From JADLHS01 sp964553795 (lineage in GTDB: Bacteria; Verrucomicrobiota; Verrucomicrobiia; Limisphaerales; JADLHS01), in NCBI GenBank assembly GCA_964553795.1, contig CAZKMR010000109.1:1-13586 (forward strand): 13,586 bases of DNA, in the 5' to 3' direction. The notes beneath the pieces were generated by a model. The model worked only from the letters and a program-made list of their open reading frames with translations, was not told where the DNA came from and did no database searches. This document shows, one piece after another, positions 7,967 through 13,586 of this stretch. Numbering within the stretch: position 1 is the stretch's first letter; every line of letters starts with the position of its first letter. A program made the position numbers and the translations under genes.

Positions 7967-9151
7967 TTACTTCATCGCGACGCGATTGGTTTCCTGCACC
8001 ATCACGAGGACGTTGTCGCGCAACTTGAACGAACCATGCGCCGCTACTTGTTCGCCGGGTTTCGCGCCGGAGAGCAGCAACACTTCATCACCCAGCACCA
8101 GACCAGCCTGCGCAACGCGCGATTGCGCACGGAGTTGACCTTTCTCATCGGCTTTGATGACGAAGACGTGATCGCCACTAGGGCCTTTGCGCAACGCGCT
8201 GACCGGAACGCTCACTGCAACCATCGGCGCGCTCGCTGGAACGCGAACGCGCACCGAAGCGCCCGGCGCAGGAATTTTTTCCGCGTCTGCCACGCGCGCA
8301 CGAACCGTGGTACTGCGCGTCACCGGGTTCACTCGCGCATCCAATGCGACGATCTCCGCCTTGATCGCCGGACGGGCTACGCCCGCGAGAATTTCCACCG
8401 TCTCGCCTTCATTCAATTGCTCGGCGACCTGTTGTGGAATCGCGAAGTCCACGTGCGCCGCTTCATCCACACCCTGCAGCGTGGTGAGCAACGTTCCTTC
8501 GTTGAGATATTGGCCTGGGTGAACATCGCTGATGCCGACGCGGGCGCGGAACGGCGCGTGAATGGTCTTGCGCGCGATGACTGCTTTGATGCGCGCGATC
8601 TGCGCCTGAGCCACGTCAAGCTGAGCGCGGGCGCGGTCCACTTCGATTTGCGAAGTGGCTTTGCTTTGCACCGCACGTTCCAACCGCGCGAGCAGATTCT
8701 TCGCAAGCGCCGCTTCCGCTTCCTGCGCTTTCAACTCGGCTTCTTCCACCGCGACATCCAACGCCACGAGCAGCGTGCCCGCTTCAACGATGTGACCGGG
8801 CGTCAACGCCACTTCGCGCACCGTGCCAGGCAATTCATTGCGCAACGTCACCGAGCGCAACGCCACCACCGTACCGATCGCCGTGGTGGTGCGCCGATGT
8901 TGTTGCTCTTTCGCCACGGCCACCGTGATGACTTCCATCGGCTCGGGTTGATTGGACACCGCGGCATTGGATTTTTCCACCGCATCCACTTTCCATGCGG
9001 CCAACGCGCCACCCACTATGCCAAGCACAATCAACAGCACGGTGGGCGCAATCCAGCGGGGTTTCGTGAGGGAGTTTGACGCGTCGCCCGAGGTAACAGC
9101 GGGCTGATTAGCGGCATCGTTCCGACCGGACGGCTCTGAGTTCGTTTCCAT
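7967..9151 (-). CDS. RND efflux membrane fusion protein (HlyD/AcrA family periplasmic adaptor)
   Basis: 394 residues. It links the inner-membrane pump to the outer-membrane channel. A single N-terminal membrane anchor lies at 33-52 (WIAPTVLLIVLGIVGGALAA) with no lipobox, so it is an anchored rather than lipidated adaptor. Then come the first half of the lipoyl/barrel-sandwich domain (about 98-132, with ELPGTVREVALTPGHIVEAG), a short alpha-hairpin (about 133-195, Ala/Glu-rich), the second lipoyl half (196-228, with APFRARVGISDVHPGQYLNEG), a beta-barrel domain (about 232-310) and a membrane-proximal domain ending near LRDNVLV. The short hairpin suits pumps of the MexK/VmeX-like type. The gene is the first of the pump operon; 55 bases separate it from the pump gene, and 164 bases with an operator-like dyad separate it from tetR. 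Confidence 0.92.
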   Translation of the reverse strand: METNSEPSGRNDAANQPAVTSGDASNSLTKPRWIAPTVLLIVLGIVGGALAAWKVDAVEKSNAAVSNQPEPMEVITVAVAKEQQHRRTTTAIGTVVALRSVTLRNELPGTVREVALTPGHIVEAGTLLVALDVAVEEAELKAQEAEAALAKNLLARLERAVQSKATSQIEVDRARAQLDVAQAQIARIKAVIARKTIHAPFRARVGISDVHPGQYLNEGTLLTTLQGVDEAAHVDFAIPQQVAEQLNEGETVEILAGVARPAIKAEIVALDARVNPVTRSTTVRARVADAEKIPAPGASVRVRVPASAPMVAVSVPVSALRKGPSGDHVFVIKADEKGQLRAQSRVAQAGLVLGDEVLLLSGAKPGEQVAAHGSFKLRDNVLVMVQETNRVAMK

Positions 9152-9279
9152 AGTTCAGTTTCGAGGTTTCAGTGGTTTCAGGGACAATCGCAGCGACGAA
9201 ATCCACGCTCTACCGGCAACAGGCAACATCCACAGACGTTTTGATTTCGCACCACGACTCATGTTCTTGCAGACAATAG

Positions 9280-9295
9280 TTGACTAATTAGACAA
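9280..9295. promoter_or_regulatory. Candidate TetR operator upstream of the efflux operon
   Basis: TTGACTAATTAGACAA is a 16-base dyad with seven of eight base pairs symmetrical, in an AT-rich patch between tetR and the membrane fusion protein gene. Its minus-strand right half, TTAGTCAAC, resembles the right half of the second dyad at 9991-10006 (TTCAGTCAAC). It lies about 130 bases before the adaptor start, a plausible promoter position. Confidence 0.45.
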
Positions 9296-9315
9296 GTTCC
9301 CGGGCAAAAAAAATT

Positions 9316-9927
9316 TCAGGCCGCGGCCACCGGCGCGTTCACTCCCAGGATGTCTAAAATGCCGCGTTCCATTTCTTTCAAAATTTCCACATCGTTCTGG
9401 ATGCGCGCTTGTGTCAGCAATCCTTCCACATACGCGTAAACCGATTTCGACTTGAGCACCGCATCCGGCGCGACGATCAATCCCGCCGCGTGCGCGTCGC
9501 GAATCGTCGTTTCAAAATAGCGGCGGCACTGATCCATGATGTCGGTCACGGTCCGACGCAGATTCACTTCCAGCGTCGAGATTTCCGAACCCAACGTGCA
9601 GAGCGGGCAACCCAATACATTTCCGTGCTCCTGCTTGATCTTCTTCTGCTCGGCGTATTCGAACTCGCAATAGCGATGGATCCGCTCCAGCGGCGGCAGG
9701 GCGGGAGAAAAAACGCGGTCAAAATTGACTCGAAACGCTTCCCAATCCGTCCGCATCGCCTCTTCCGCCAAATCCGCTTTGGACTCGAAGAAGTGATAAA
9801 AACTGCCCTTCTTCACGCCCGCGCGCTCACAAATCTGATCAATCGTCGTGCTCCCGTACGAGCCCGACCAGATCAACTCGGTCAGGCTGGTCATCAACCG
9901 TTCTTTGGCGTCACTTACTCGGCCCAT
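9316..9927 (-). CDS. TetR/AcrR family transcriptional regulator
   Basis: 203 residues, a usual length. The N-terminal helix-turn-helix covers about 26-50 (STTIDQICERAGVKKGSFYHFF, written here only as the family landmark TTIDQICERAGVKKGSFYHF). The ligand-binding part contains GCPLCTLGSEIS with Cys107 and Cys110. The GC motif in this region is common in TetR C-terminal domains, and in NemR the matching area holds the reactive Cys106, so redox or electrophile sensing is possible but not shown. The gene lies directly upstream of the efflux genes on the same strand, with operator-like dyads before it and after it. It is probably an autoregulated local repressor of the pump (inference). No strong Shine-Dalgarno sequence precedes the ATG at 9927. 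Confidence 0.92.
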   Translation of the reverse strand: MGRVSDAKERLMTSLTELIWSGSYGSTTIDQICERAGVKKGSFYHFFESKADLAEEAMRTDWEAFRVNFDRVFSPALPPLERIHRYCEFEYAEQKKIKQEHGNVLGCPLCTLGSEISTLEVNLRRTVTDIMDQCRRYFETTIRDAHAAGLIVAPDAVLKSKSVYAYVEGLLTQARIQNDVEILKEMERGILDILGVNAPVAAA

Positions 9928-9990
9928 GATTCAATCTTAGCTCATTCATCGTCCTTGCCACCGGCAAGGCTGTCGTGAGCCTCGACGAAC

Positions 9991-10006
9991 TAGACCGTTC
10001 AGTCAA
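9991..10006. promoter_or_regulatory. Candidate TetR operator upstream of tetR
   Basis: TAGACCGTTCAGTCAA is an imperfect dyad (five of eight pairs) 63 bases upstream of the tetR start. Its left half TAGACC equals the half site of the NemR box (TAGACC...GGTCTA), and its right half resembles that of the dyad at 9280-9295. On the minus strand it includes TTGACT, which could serve as a -35 box. Confidence 0.35.
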
Positions 10007-10064
10007 CAAAAATTATTTCAGAAACCTGCCTCGGCTTCAATGGACCTTTCGACCCACTTCGGGA

Positions 10065-10550
10065 TTACTTTCCCTCCGCCGCCGCCTTCAGCGCTTTGAT
10101 GTCCAGCTTCACCATTTGCATCATCGCAGTCATGTAGCGCTGCCTTTTCGCGGGATTCTTGCCGGTGATCCACTTCCGCCAATCCGCGGGAACGATTTGC
10201 CAGCAAACCCCGAATTTGTCTTTCAACCAGCCGCACTGAATCTCTTCGCCGCCCGTGCTCAGCTTCTTCCAATAGTAATCCAGTTCCACCTGCGTCTTAC
10301 AGTTCACCATGAACGAAACGGATTCGTTAAACTTGAATCGGCATCCGCCGTTCAGCGCGATGAACGGTTGTCCCTCGATCTCAAACTCAATCGTCAGCAC
10401 CGAACCGACTTTCTGCCCCGTTGCTTTCGCCGTGGCGGCATCGTAACGCGCCACTTTGCCGACCTTCATTTTCTTGAAAACGGATTTGTAAAACTTCACC
10501 GCCGCTTCGGCGTTGCCATCAAACCACAAACAGGTCGTCAATTTCTTCAT
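10065..10550 (-). CDS. VOC superfamily protein, PhnB/3-demethylubiquinone methyltransferase-like
   Basis: 161 residues covering one PhnB-like glyoxalase-fold unit. Seen: the opening KKLTTCLWFDGNAEAAVKFY typical of this family (2-21), GSVLTIEFEIEGQPFIALNG (49-68), and WLKDKFGVCWQIVP (108-121), the standard closing strand. A Lys-rich tail, MTAMMQMVKLDIKALKAA, follows at about 140-157. The 3-demethylubiquinone label given to this family is historical, and no methyltransferase motif is seen. The natural substrate is unknown. A hairpin and 97 bases separate it from the DUF1579 gene upstream, so it may or may not share that gene's transcript. None of the three promoter-like elements lies directly in front of it. 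Confidence 0.88.
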   Translation of the reverse strand: MKKLTTCLWFDGNAEAAVKFYKSVFKKMKVGKVARYDAATAKATGQKVGSVLTIEFEIEGQPFIALNGGCRFKFNESVSFMVNCKTQVELDYYWKKLSTGGEEIQCGWLKDKFGVCWQIVPADWRKWITGKNPAKRQRYMTAMMQMVKLDIKALKAAAEGK

Positions 10551-10597
10551 GCTTTGCGTTTTCCAGCCAGCGCACTTGCCGGCGTTTCTTTGTTCTT

Positions 10598-10625
10598 GGA
10601 GCGGGTGAATCGGTTCACCCGCTCC
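10598..10625. terminator. Strong hairpin between DUF1579 and VOC genes (terminator or repeat)
   Basis: GGAGCGGGTGAA, loop TCGG, TTCACCCGCTCC: a perfect 12-base-pair stem. It lies 22 bases beyond the DUF1579 stop in the transcription direction, but no long T-run follows, so a Rho-independent terminator is not certain. It could be a dispersed palindrome like those at 3069 and 3192. Confidence 0.5.
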
Positions 10626-10647
10626 TTGGAACGTTCTGAATATGGCG

Positions 10648-11172
10648 TTAGGAACTCACGCGCTTCAGCGTCGTCGGCTTCGCCTCGGATTCTTTGCCGT
10701 CAATCATCGCTTTGCAGCTTGTCGTGATCGTGTTCGCATCCTCAAACGTGATGCTCAACGCGTGCATGTGCGATTCCTTGGACGGGTTGATCCCGCAGGT
10801 CGCGTCGAAATCGAAGTGAATCGATTTCGCGTCGGACGATTTCAGCGTCATCGCCGGGCGATTGCCGAACACGCAATAGTGCGTCATCGCGAGTTTCCCT
10901 TCTTTCTCGTAATACATCGTCACCATTTCATTCGGTGTGCCGATGAAGCAGCGCTCTTCCAACACGCTGCCGCCCGCGAGCAACCGATATTGAATGTTCA
11001 TGTCCACCAGGCCTTGGCCCAGGTCCGCTTTGCCGGTCCAATTGCCAACCAGGGTTTTCATCCGCGCAAATTCGGGGGATTCAGATTTGGCTTTGTCGCC
11101 GTCATGCGCGTTTGCGCTTAAAGCAAGCGCGAGCATCAACGCGGCACAGATTGAGGTCATTTTAATTTTCAT
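10648..11172 (-). CDS. Secreted DUF1579 family protein
   Basis: 174 residues. A cleavable signal peptide is visible: KIK, a hydrophobic core at 7-20, and a likely cut after ANA (22). The mature part begins HDGDKAKSESPEF. It has the DUF1579 opening MKTLVGNWTGKADLG (38-52) and the internal pattern YRLLAGGSVLEERCFIGTP (62-80). The fold is probably a lipocalin-like barrel and the function is not known. It lies downstream of a promoter-like element at 11221-11248, whose -10 part is about 48 bases before the ATG. The leader is A-rich, ends in ATT directly before the ATG, and lacks a Shine-Dalgarno sequence. Families of this kind often accompany YCII and VOC proteins near ECF sigma factors, as here. 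Confidence 0.85.
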   Translation of the reverse strand: MKIKMTSICAALMLALALSANAHDGDKAKSESPEFARMKTLVGNWTGKADLGQGLVDMNIQYRLLAGGSVLEERCFIGTPNEMVTMYYEKEGKLAMTHYCVFGNRPAMTLKSSDAKSIHFDFDATCGINPSKESHMHALSITFEDANTITTSCKAMIDGKESEAKPTTLKRVSS

Positions 11173-11220
11173 AATTTTTATTTCGTTTTGGTTTCGGTTG
11201 TTTCAACCACTTCATTACTG

Positions 11221-11248
11221 CGACGAACGAGTCGTCGCGCTCAGGACA
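11221..11248 (-). promoter_or_regulatory. ECF-sigma-type promoter element, copy 1 (before DUF1579)
   Basis: On the minus strand: TGTCCTGA, 12 bases, GTTCGTCG. The same two boxes with the same spacing recur at 12146-12173 and 13254-13281. If TGTCCT is the -35 and CGTCG the -10, the spacer is 17 bases, as expected of ECF promoters. Both boxes are in non-coding sequence. Confidence 0.6.
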
Positions 11249-11262
11249 ACCAATTCAACTTT

Positions 11263-11652
11263 TCAGCGGCGCAGCGGGATGATGACGCGGAGTCGCGGTT
11301 CCCGCAGAAAAGCCCCGGCCCAGATCACCACCCCAACCAAGGCCGGCATGATGAACGGATCGCCCACGCGCAAATGGGCAAACGTCGCGCCGCCCAGGTA
11401 TCCCGTCAGCAGAATCGCGCCCAAGACCGCCGTGCGCGAGAACAAATACAGCACCGTGCAGGCGAGTTCGATGATCCCCAGCCCAAGCGCGTATTTGTCC
11501 GACAGTCCGAGATGTTTGAAACCTTCCACGACGGACTCCGGCTTCGTGAATTTCATCACCGCGCTCATGAGCAACAGGGCCGCCGGCACGAGCGTGAGAA
11601 TCCATCCGATGATCGTAAACATCTTCGAACCGGCCGAAGTCTTGGCACTCAT
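11263..11652 (-). CDS. DoxX-like integral membrane protein
   Basis: 129 residues with four membrane segments at about 11-33, 52-70, 73-93 and 99-117, the DoxX/DoxX_2 layout. Landmarks are SAVMKFTKPE after the first segment and HLRVGDPF between the third and fourth, both usual in the DoxX_2 branch. The biochemical role is unknown; relatives are tied to thiosulfate/quinone chemistry or to redox-stress membrane complexes. It follows the VOC gene by 10 bases and so is almost certainly in the same transcript, driven by the element at 12146-12173. An older reading with a longer start is not supported, because the first TM segment begins soon after this ATG. Confidence 0.88.
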   Translation of the reverse strand: MSAKTSAGSKMFTIIGWILTLVPAALLLMSAVMKFTKPESVVEGFKHLGLSDKYALGLGIIELACTVLYLFSRTAVLGAILLTGYLGGATFAHLRVGDPFIMPALVGVVIWAGAFLREPRLRVIIPLRR

Positions 11653-11662
11653 ACGAGGCAGC

Positions 11663-12109
11663 TCACTTCATTTGGTCCGGCGGCACGACGTTAATCATCC
11701 AGCCGATGCCGAACTTGTCTTCCAACATGCCGAAGCGTGGCGACCAAAACGTTTTGTTCAGCGGCATCACAACTTTGCCGCCGGCAGCGAGTGCGTTGAA
11801 ATAGCGGTCGGCTTCCGCTGCGGTGAATACCGCGAGCGACAACGAGAAGCCTTGAAAACTGGTCTTCTCCGTGCCGCAACCATCCGACGCCATCACCGTC
11901 GTCTGGCCGACGCGGAAGCTGGTGTGCATCACTTTGTTTTCGTATCCCGGCGCGAGTTGTCCGGGCGGCGGCGCTTCGGGACTATCTTTGAACCGCATCA
12001 ACATCTCCACTTCCGCGCCGATGGCTTTCTTGTAGAACTCCACGGCTTCTTCGCAATTGCCGTTAAAAAACAGGTACGCTTGAACAACAGGTTTTGGGGT
12101 CGAACTCAT
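11663..12109 (-). CDS. VOC superfamily protein, PhnB-like
   Basis: 148 residues, one PhnB-like glyoxalase-fold unit. Seen: VVQAYLFFNGNCEEAVEFY (8-26), a loop with PPPGQLAPGYENKVMHTSF (48-65), and FGMLEDKFGIGWMINV (126-141), the canonical closing region. Glu130/Asp131 and His62 lie where metal ligands are found in active VOC enzymes, but which of these bind is not certain. It is related to but clearly different from the other VOC protein at 10065-10550. It heads a two-gene unit with the DoxX-like gene. Its leader contains the second promoter-like element, 36 bases before the ATG, and ends in ATT-ATG without a Shine-Dalgarno sequence. Confidence 0.9.
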   Translation of the reverse strand: MSSTPKPVVQAYLFFNGNCEEAVEFYKKAIGAEVEMLMRFKDSPEAPPPGQLAPGYENKVMHTSFRVGQTTVMASDGCGTEKTSFQGFSLSLAVFTAAEADRYFNALAAGGKVVMPLNKTFWSPRFGMLEDKFGIGWMINVVPPDQMK

Positions 12110-12145
12110 AATTTATTTTTGGTTAATGGTTAAACGTCATTGTCA

Positions 12146-12173
12146 CGACGAACGGATGGGGCGGCTCAGGACA
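12146..12173 (-). promoter_or_regulatory. ECF-sigma-type promoter element, copy 2 (before VOC-DoxX)
   Basis: On the minus strand: TGTCCTGA, 12 bases, GTTCGTCG, identical in both boxes to copy 1, while the 12 intervening bases differ. The -10 box lies 36 bases before the VOC start. Confidence 0.6.
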
Positions 12174-12205
12174 AACAGATTTCCTGTGCGTCTGAATCTT
12201 GGCAG

Positions 12206-12251
12206 TGGCGTTTTCGCCAGCCACGCGACGGCGCGCACGGAGTGCCGCGCC
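12206..12251. repeat. Two adjacent short hairpins
   Basis: TGGCG-TTTT-CGCCA lies at 12206-12219. An imperfect hairpin at 12230-12251 has arms GGCGCGCAC and GTGCCGCGCC (one bulged C) around GGA. The second ends in CCTACC and has the short-loop build of the other palindromes in this window. They lie in the 207-base space after DUF1428. Confidence 0.45.
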
Positions 12252-12278
12252 CTACCAACGACAGCCACTTCGTTACAG

Positions 12279-12309
12279 CTTCTCCGCGTCCTCCGCGCCT
12301 TTGCGTTGA
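12279..12309. repeat. Short tandem-like repeat tract after DUF1428
   Basis: CTCCGCG occurs twice nine bases apart (12282 and 12291), followed by CCTTTGCGTTGA. Tracts of this wording seem to recur between genes in related bacteria, by recollection only. Confidence 0.3.
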
Positions 12310-12316
12310 TCAGCGC

Positions 12317-12679
12317 TCAGATTTCCACGATGGCGTTAAAACCGCCGTAAAGCATCCGCTTGCAATCAAACGGCATGTCCTTCGGATCACACATTTCGTT
12401 AATGCGCGGGTCTTTCATGACTTTGGCATTCACCTGATCGCGGTGCTTGCGGGACTTGTAAACGATGTAAGCGAACACAATGGTCTCACCCGGCTTACTC
12501 TTGATGCCCTTCGTAAACGGCAGGCAAAACTTGATGTCCAGGTCGTCTCCGACGCATTCCTTGTAATCAAGCGCGCCGTGTTCCTTCCAGATCTTGCTCG
12601 CCTTTTTTGCAATGCGGGTGTAGGCGGCGATGTTCTTCTTCGGCACAGGCAAAACAAATCCATCAATGTAATTAGGCAT
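12317..12679 (-). CDS. DUF1428 (YbaA-like) family protein
   Basis: 120 residues, full family length. The start MPNYIDGFVLPVPKKNIAAY is typical, followed by KIWKEHGALDYKECVGDD (49 or before), FVYIVYKS-like FAYIVYKSRKHRDQVN (about 88-103) and the ending DMPFDCKRMLYGGF. The fold is expected to be a dimeric alpha/beta barrel like that of the Dabb and YCII proteins nearby. The function is unknown. It begins 45 bases after the stop of the YCII gene on the same strand without a promoter-like element between, so the two are probably co-transcribed. The leader ends ATT-ATG and lacks a Shine-Dalgarno sequence. Confidence 0.9.
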   Translation of the reverse strand: MPNYIDGFVLPVPKKNIAAYTRIAKKASKIWKEHGALDYKECVGDDLDIKFCLPFTKGIKSKPGETIVFAYIVYKSRKHRDQVNAKVMKDPRINEMCDPKDMPFDCKRMLYGGFNAIVEI

Positions 12680-12724
12680 AATGTGATTTCTTGTTGGGGG
12701 CTAACCGTTGATCAGTCTCTAAAC

Positions 12725-13126
12725 TCAGGCGTGCGCTACGCCCACTTTTGCTTCCAATTCGTCCACCATCGGGCATTGCGGCGCGATGGGCCGCACTTCC
12801 ACGCGAACGCCATACGGCAATCCGGGGCACTGCTGGGCAATTGCGACCGCTTCATCCTGCGTGGCGACGGTCAGCAGAAAATAACCACCGATGGTTTCCT
12901 TCGATTCCACGAACGGCCCGTCCGACACAACCGCTTTCTTGCCGGAAACGATTTTCCCTTCACGTTCCAGCGGATTGCCGCCCGCGCATTTACCTTCGTC
13001 TTTGAGGCGATTGAACCACGCCATCCAGTTGTCGGCGACTTGCTGCATTTGTTCGGGCGAAAGTCCTTTGTACCAGTCCGCGCTGCGGAAGATCAGCAGA
13101 TAACCGTTATTTTTTGAAGTGCTCAT
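12725..13126 (-). CDS. YCII-related protein with DGPF motif
   Basis: 133 residues. The YCII/DGPF family is a small alpha/beta-barrel fold, and DGPF members are typically encoded beside ECF sigma factors of group ECF42 (established knowledge). Seen: NGYLLIFRSADWYKGLSPEQ (7-26), GGNPLE (49-54), SDGPFVESKETIGGYFLL (68-85, with Asp69-Gly-Pro-Phe72) and the closing VEVRPIA. The ATG at 13126 is preferred over an in-frame GTG at 13165, because homologous sequence starts at about NGYLLIF and the ATT-ATG context matches its neighbours. Its promoter-like element lies unusually far away (128 bases), leaving room for a long leader. No sigma factor gene is in the window. Confidence 0.9.
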   Translation of the reverse strand: MSTSKNNGYLLIFRSADWYKGLSPEQMQQVADNWMAWFNRLKDEGKCAGGNPLEREGKIVSGKKAVVSDGPFVESKETIGGYFLLTVATQDEAVAIAQQCPGLPYGVRVEVRPIAPQCPMVDELEAKVGVAHA

Positions 13127-13253
13127 AATTTTGTCGGTTGATGTTTGATAATACGACGAACGCACTTTAGCAACCGGGACAATGATCTTGCCATGCTCGA
13201 TTCAGCTCTTAAGTGTCGTCCGCTGCCGCGGATTCGCCGCGCTTTCATCATTA

Positions 13254-13281
13254 CAACGAACAGATCGCTTCTTTCAGGACA
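13254..13281 (-). promoter_or_regulatory. ECF-sigma-type promoter element, copy 3 (before YCII-DUF1428)
   Basis: On the minus strand: TGTCCTGA, 12 bases, GTTCGTTG. It differs from copies 1 and 2 by one base in the second box, with the same spacing. It lies in the 203-base space between YCII and the Dabb gene, which otherwise holds no convincing gene. Confidence 0.55.
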
Positions 13282-13311
13282 CTGAACCGAAACTTTTTCG
13301 AGAATATCTTT

Positions 13312-13329
13312 CGCCGCGCCTTCGCGGCG
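13312..13329 (-). terminator. Hairpin directly after the Dabb gene
   Basis: CGCCGCG, loop CCTT, CGCGGCG: a 7-base-pair GC stem touching the stop codon of the Dabb gene. On the minus strand it is followed by AAAGATATTCTCG, not a T-run, so it is only a possible terminator. Confidence 0.4.
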
Positions 13330-13586
13330 TCACTCGCTAATGAAATCATAAAACACGAACTTCGCGGATAAGGGCAGAAAGGCCTCCGCAGCGGCTTTCT
13401 GATGAACCGGGTGTTGATTGTAACGCTCCAGCGCCGCCCGGTTCGCGAACCGCATCACCACGCAAACATCAAACGTCGCATCCACATACGAACTTGTGGA
13501 CGGTAGCGTTTGCCCGACCGAAAGCCATTCCACTTCCGGAATCTCCCGCGCGAACGCATGCGCCGCATCAACGATCTGTTGCCGCT
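13330..13586 (-). CDS. Dabb (stress-responsive A/B barrel) family protein, 5' partial
   Basis: The last 85 codons of a gene running off the window. The frame stays open through to the edge, reading RQQIVDAAHAFAREIPEVEW before the part starting at the GTG at 13533, so that GTG is internal. Seen: IPEVEWLSVGQ, then FDVCVVMRFANRAALERYNQ, HPVHQKAAAEAF and the ending KFVFYDF, which is the Dabb pattern (conserved HPxHQ). The domain is about 95-100 residues, so only the first strand is missing. The enzymatic role is unknown; members include polyketide cyclases and stress-linked proteins. It lies upstream of, and on the same strand as, the YCII cluster but has its own possible terminator. Confidence 0.85.
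   Translation of the reverse strand, partial: RQQIVDAAHAFAREIPEVEWLSVGQTLPSTSSYVDATFDVCVVMRFANRAALERYNQHPVHQKAAAEAFLPLSAKFVFYDFISE

Noticed and set aside
6553..8028. Long open frame on the plus strand (491 codons)
   Set aside because: Antisense to the pump and adaptor genes, very rich in Arg and His, no recognisable domain; a byproduct of GC-rich codon use.
8036..9079. Plus-strand frame of 347 codons
   Set aside because: Opposite the membrane fusion protein gene, with the same shadow composition.
9305..9316. A-run after tetR as a Rho-independent terminator
   Set aside because: It gives a T-run on the minus strand, but no stable GC stem directly precedes it.
10994..12133. Plus-strand frame of 379 codons
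   Set aside because: Covers DoxX, VOC and intergenic promoter sequence on the opposite strand; no domain, and the minus-strand genes are clear.
12140..13117. Plus-strand frame of 325 codons
   Set aside because: Opposite DUF1428 and YCII, both of which have strong family patterns.
13127..13165. GTG at 13165 as the start of the YCII protein
   Set aside because: It would add 13 residues without family similarity; the ATG at 13126 fits the family start and the ATT-ATG context.

Overview
The window looks like a contig from an uncultured, GC-rich Gram-negative bacterium, most likely of the Verrucomicrobiota (Pedosphaera/Limisphaerales-like). The reasons are a membrane-anchored Ser/Thr kinase fused to other domains, a lipoprotein-rich gene set, many short perfect palindromes between (and inside) genes, and mostly Shine-Dalgarno-poor starts. 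This assignment is inference from gene content and was not checked by a search. A run of exactly 100 N at 5110-5209 marks a scaffold gap inside a gene.

Layout. (1) 2-3015, plus strand: the C-terminal part of a Ser/Thr kinase carrying five membrane segments and an M23/LytM-type domain. Its stop codon overlaps the start of a lipoprotein that joins a DUF4019-like domain to a class-C beta-lactamase-type serine hydrolase. (2) 3016-3274: a gene-free convergent spacer with three palindromes. (3) 9927 down to 3275, minus strand: a TetR regulator followed by a complete tripartite RND efflux system (membrane fusion protein, inner-membrane pump, outer-membrane factor). Two related operator-like dyads lie on either side of tetR. 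The outer-membrane factor has an 85-codon N-terminal extension that looks like a repeat-containing in-frame insertion. (4) 13586 down to 10065, minus strand: a cluster of small proteins: Dabb (partial), YCII/DGPF, DUF1428, VOC/PhnB, DoxX-like, secreted DUF1579 and a second VOC/PhnB.

How the genes fit together. Region 3 is a drug or toxicant export operon under a local repressor. Region 4 resembles the small-protein sets that accompany ECF sigma factors of the DGPF-linked type. The strongest new signal in the window is there: three intergenic regions carry the same bipartite element, TGTCCTGA-N12-GTTCGTYG, with invariant spacing, upstream of the DUF1579, VOC-DoxX and YCII-DUF1428 units. It has the shape of an ECF-sigma promoter (TGTC-type -35, CGT-type -10), so these genes are probably one regulon driven by a sigma factor encoded outside the window.

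A second theme is invasion by palindromic repeats. A REP-like hairpin lies in the coding sequence of the kinase activation segment, a 121-base inverted-repeat element lies in the outer-membrane factor gene, and several more sit between genes.
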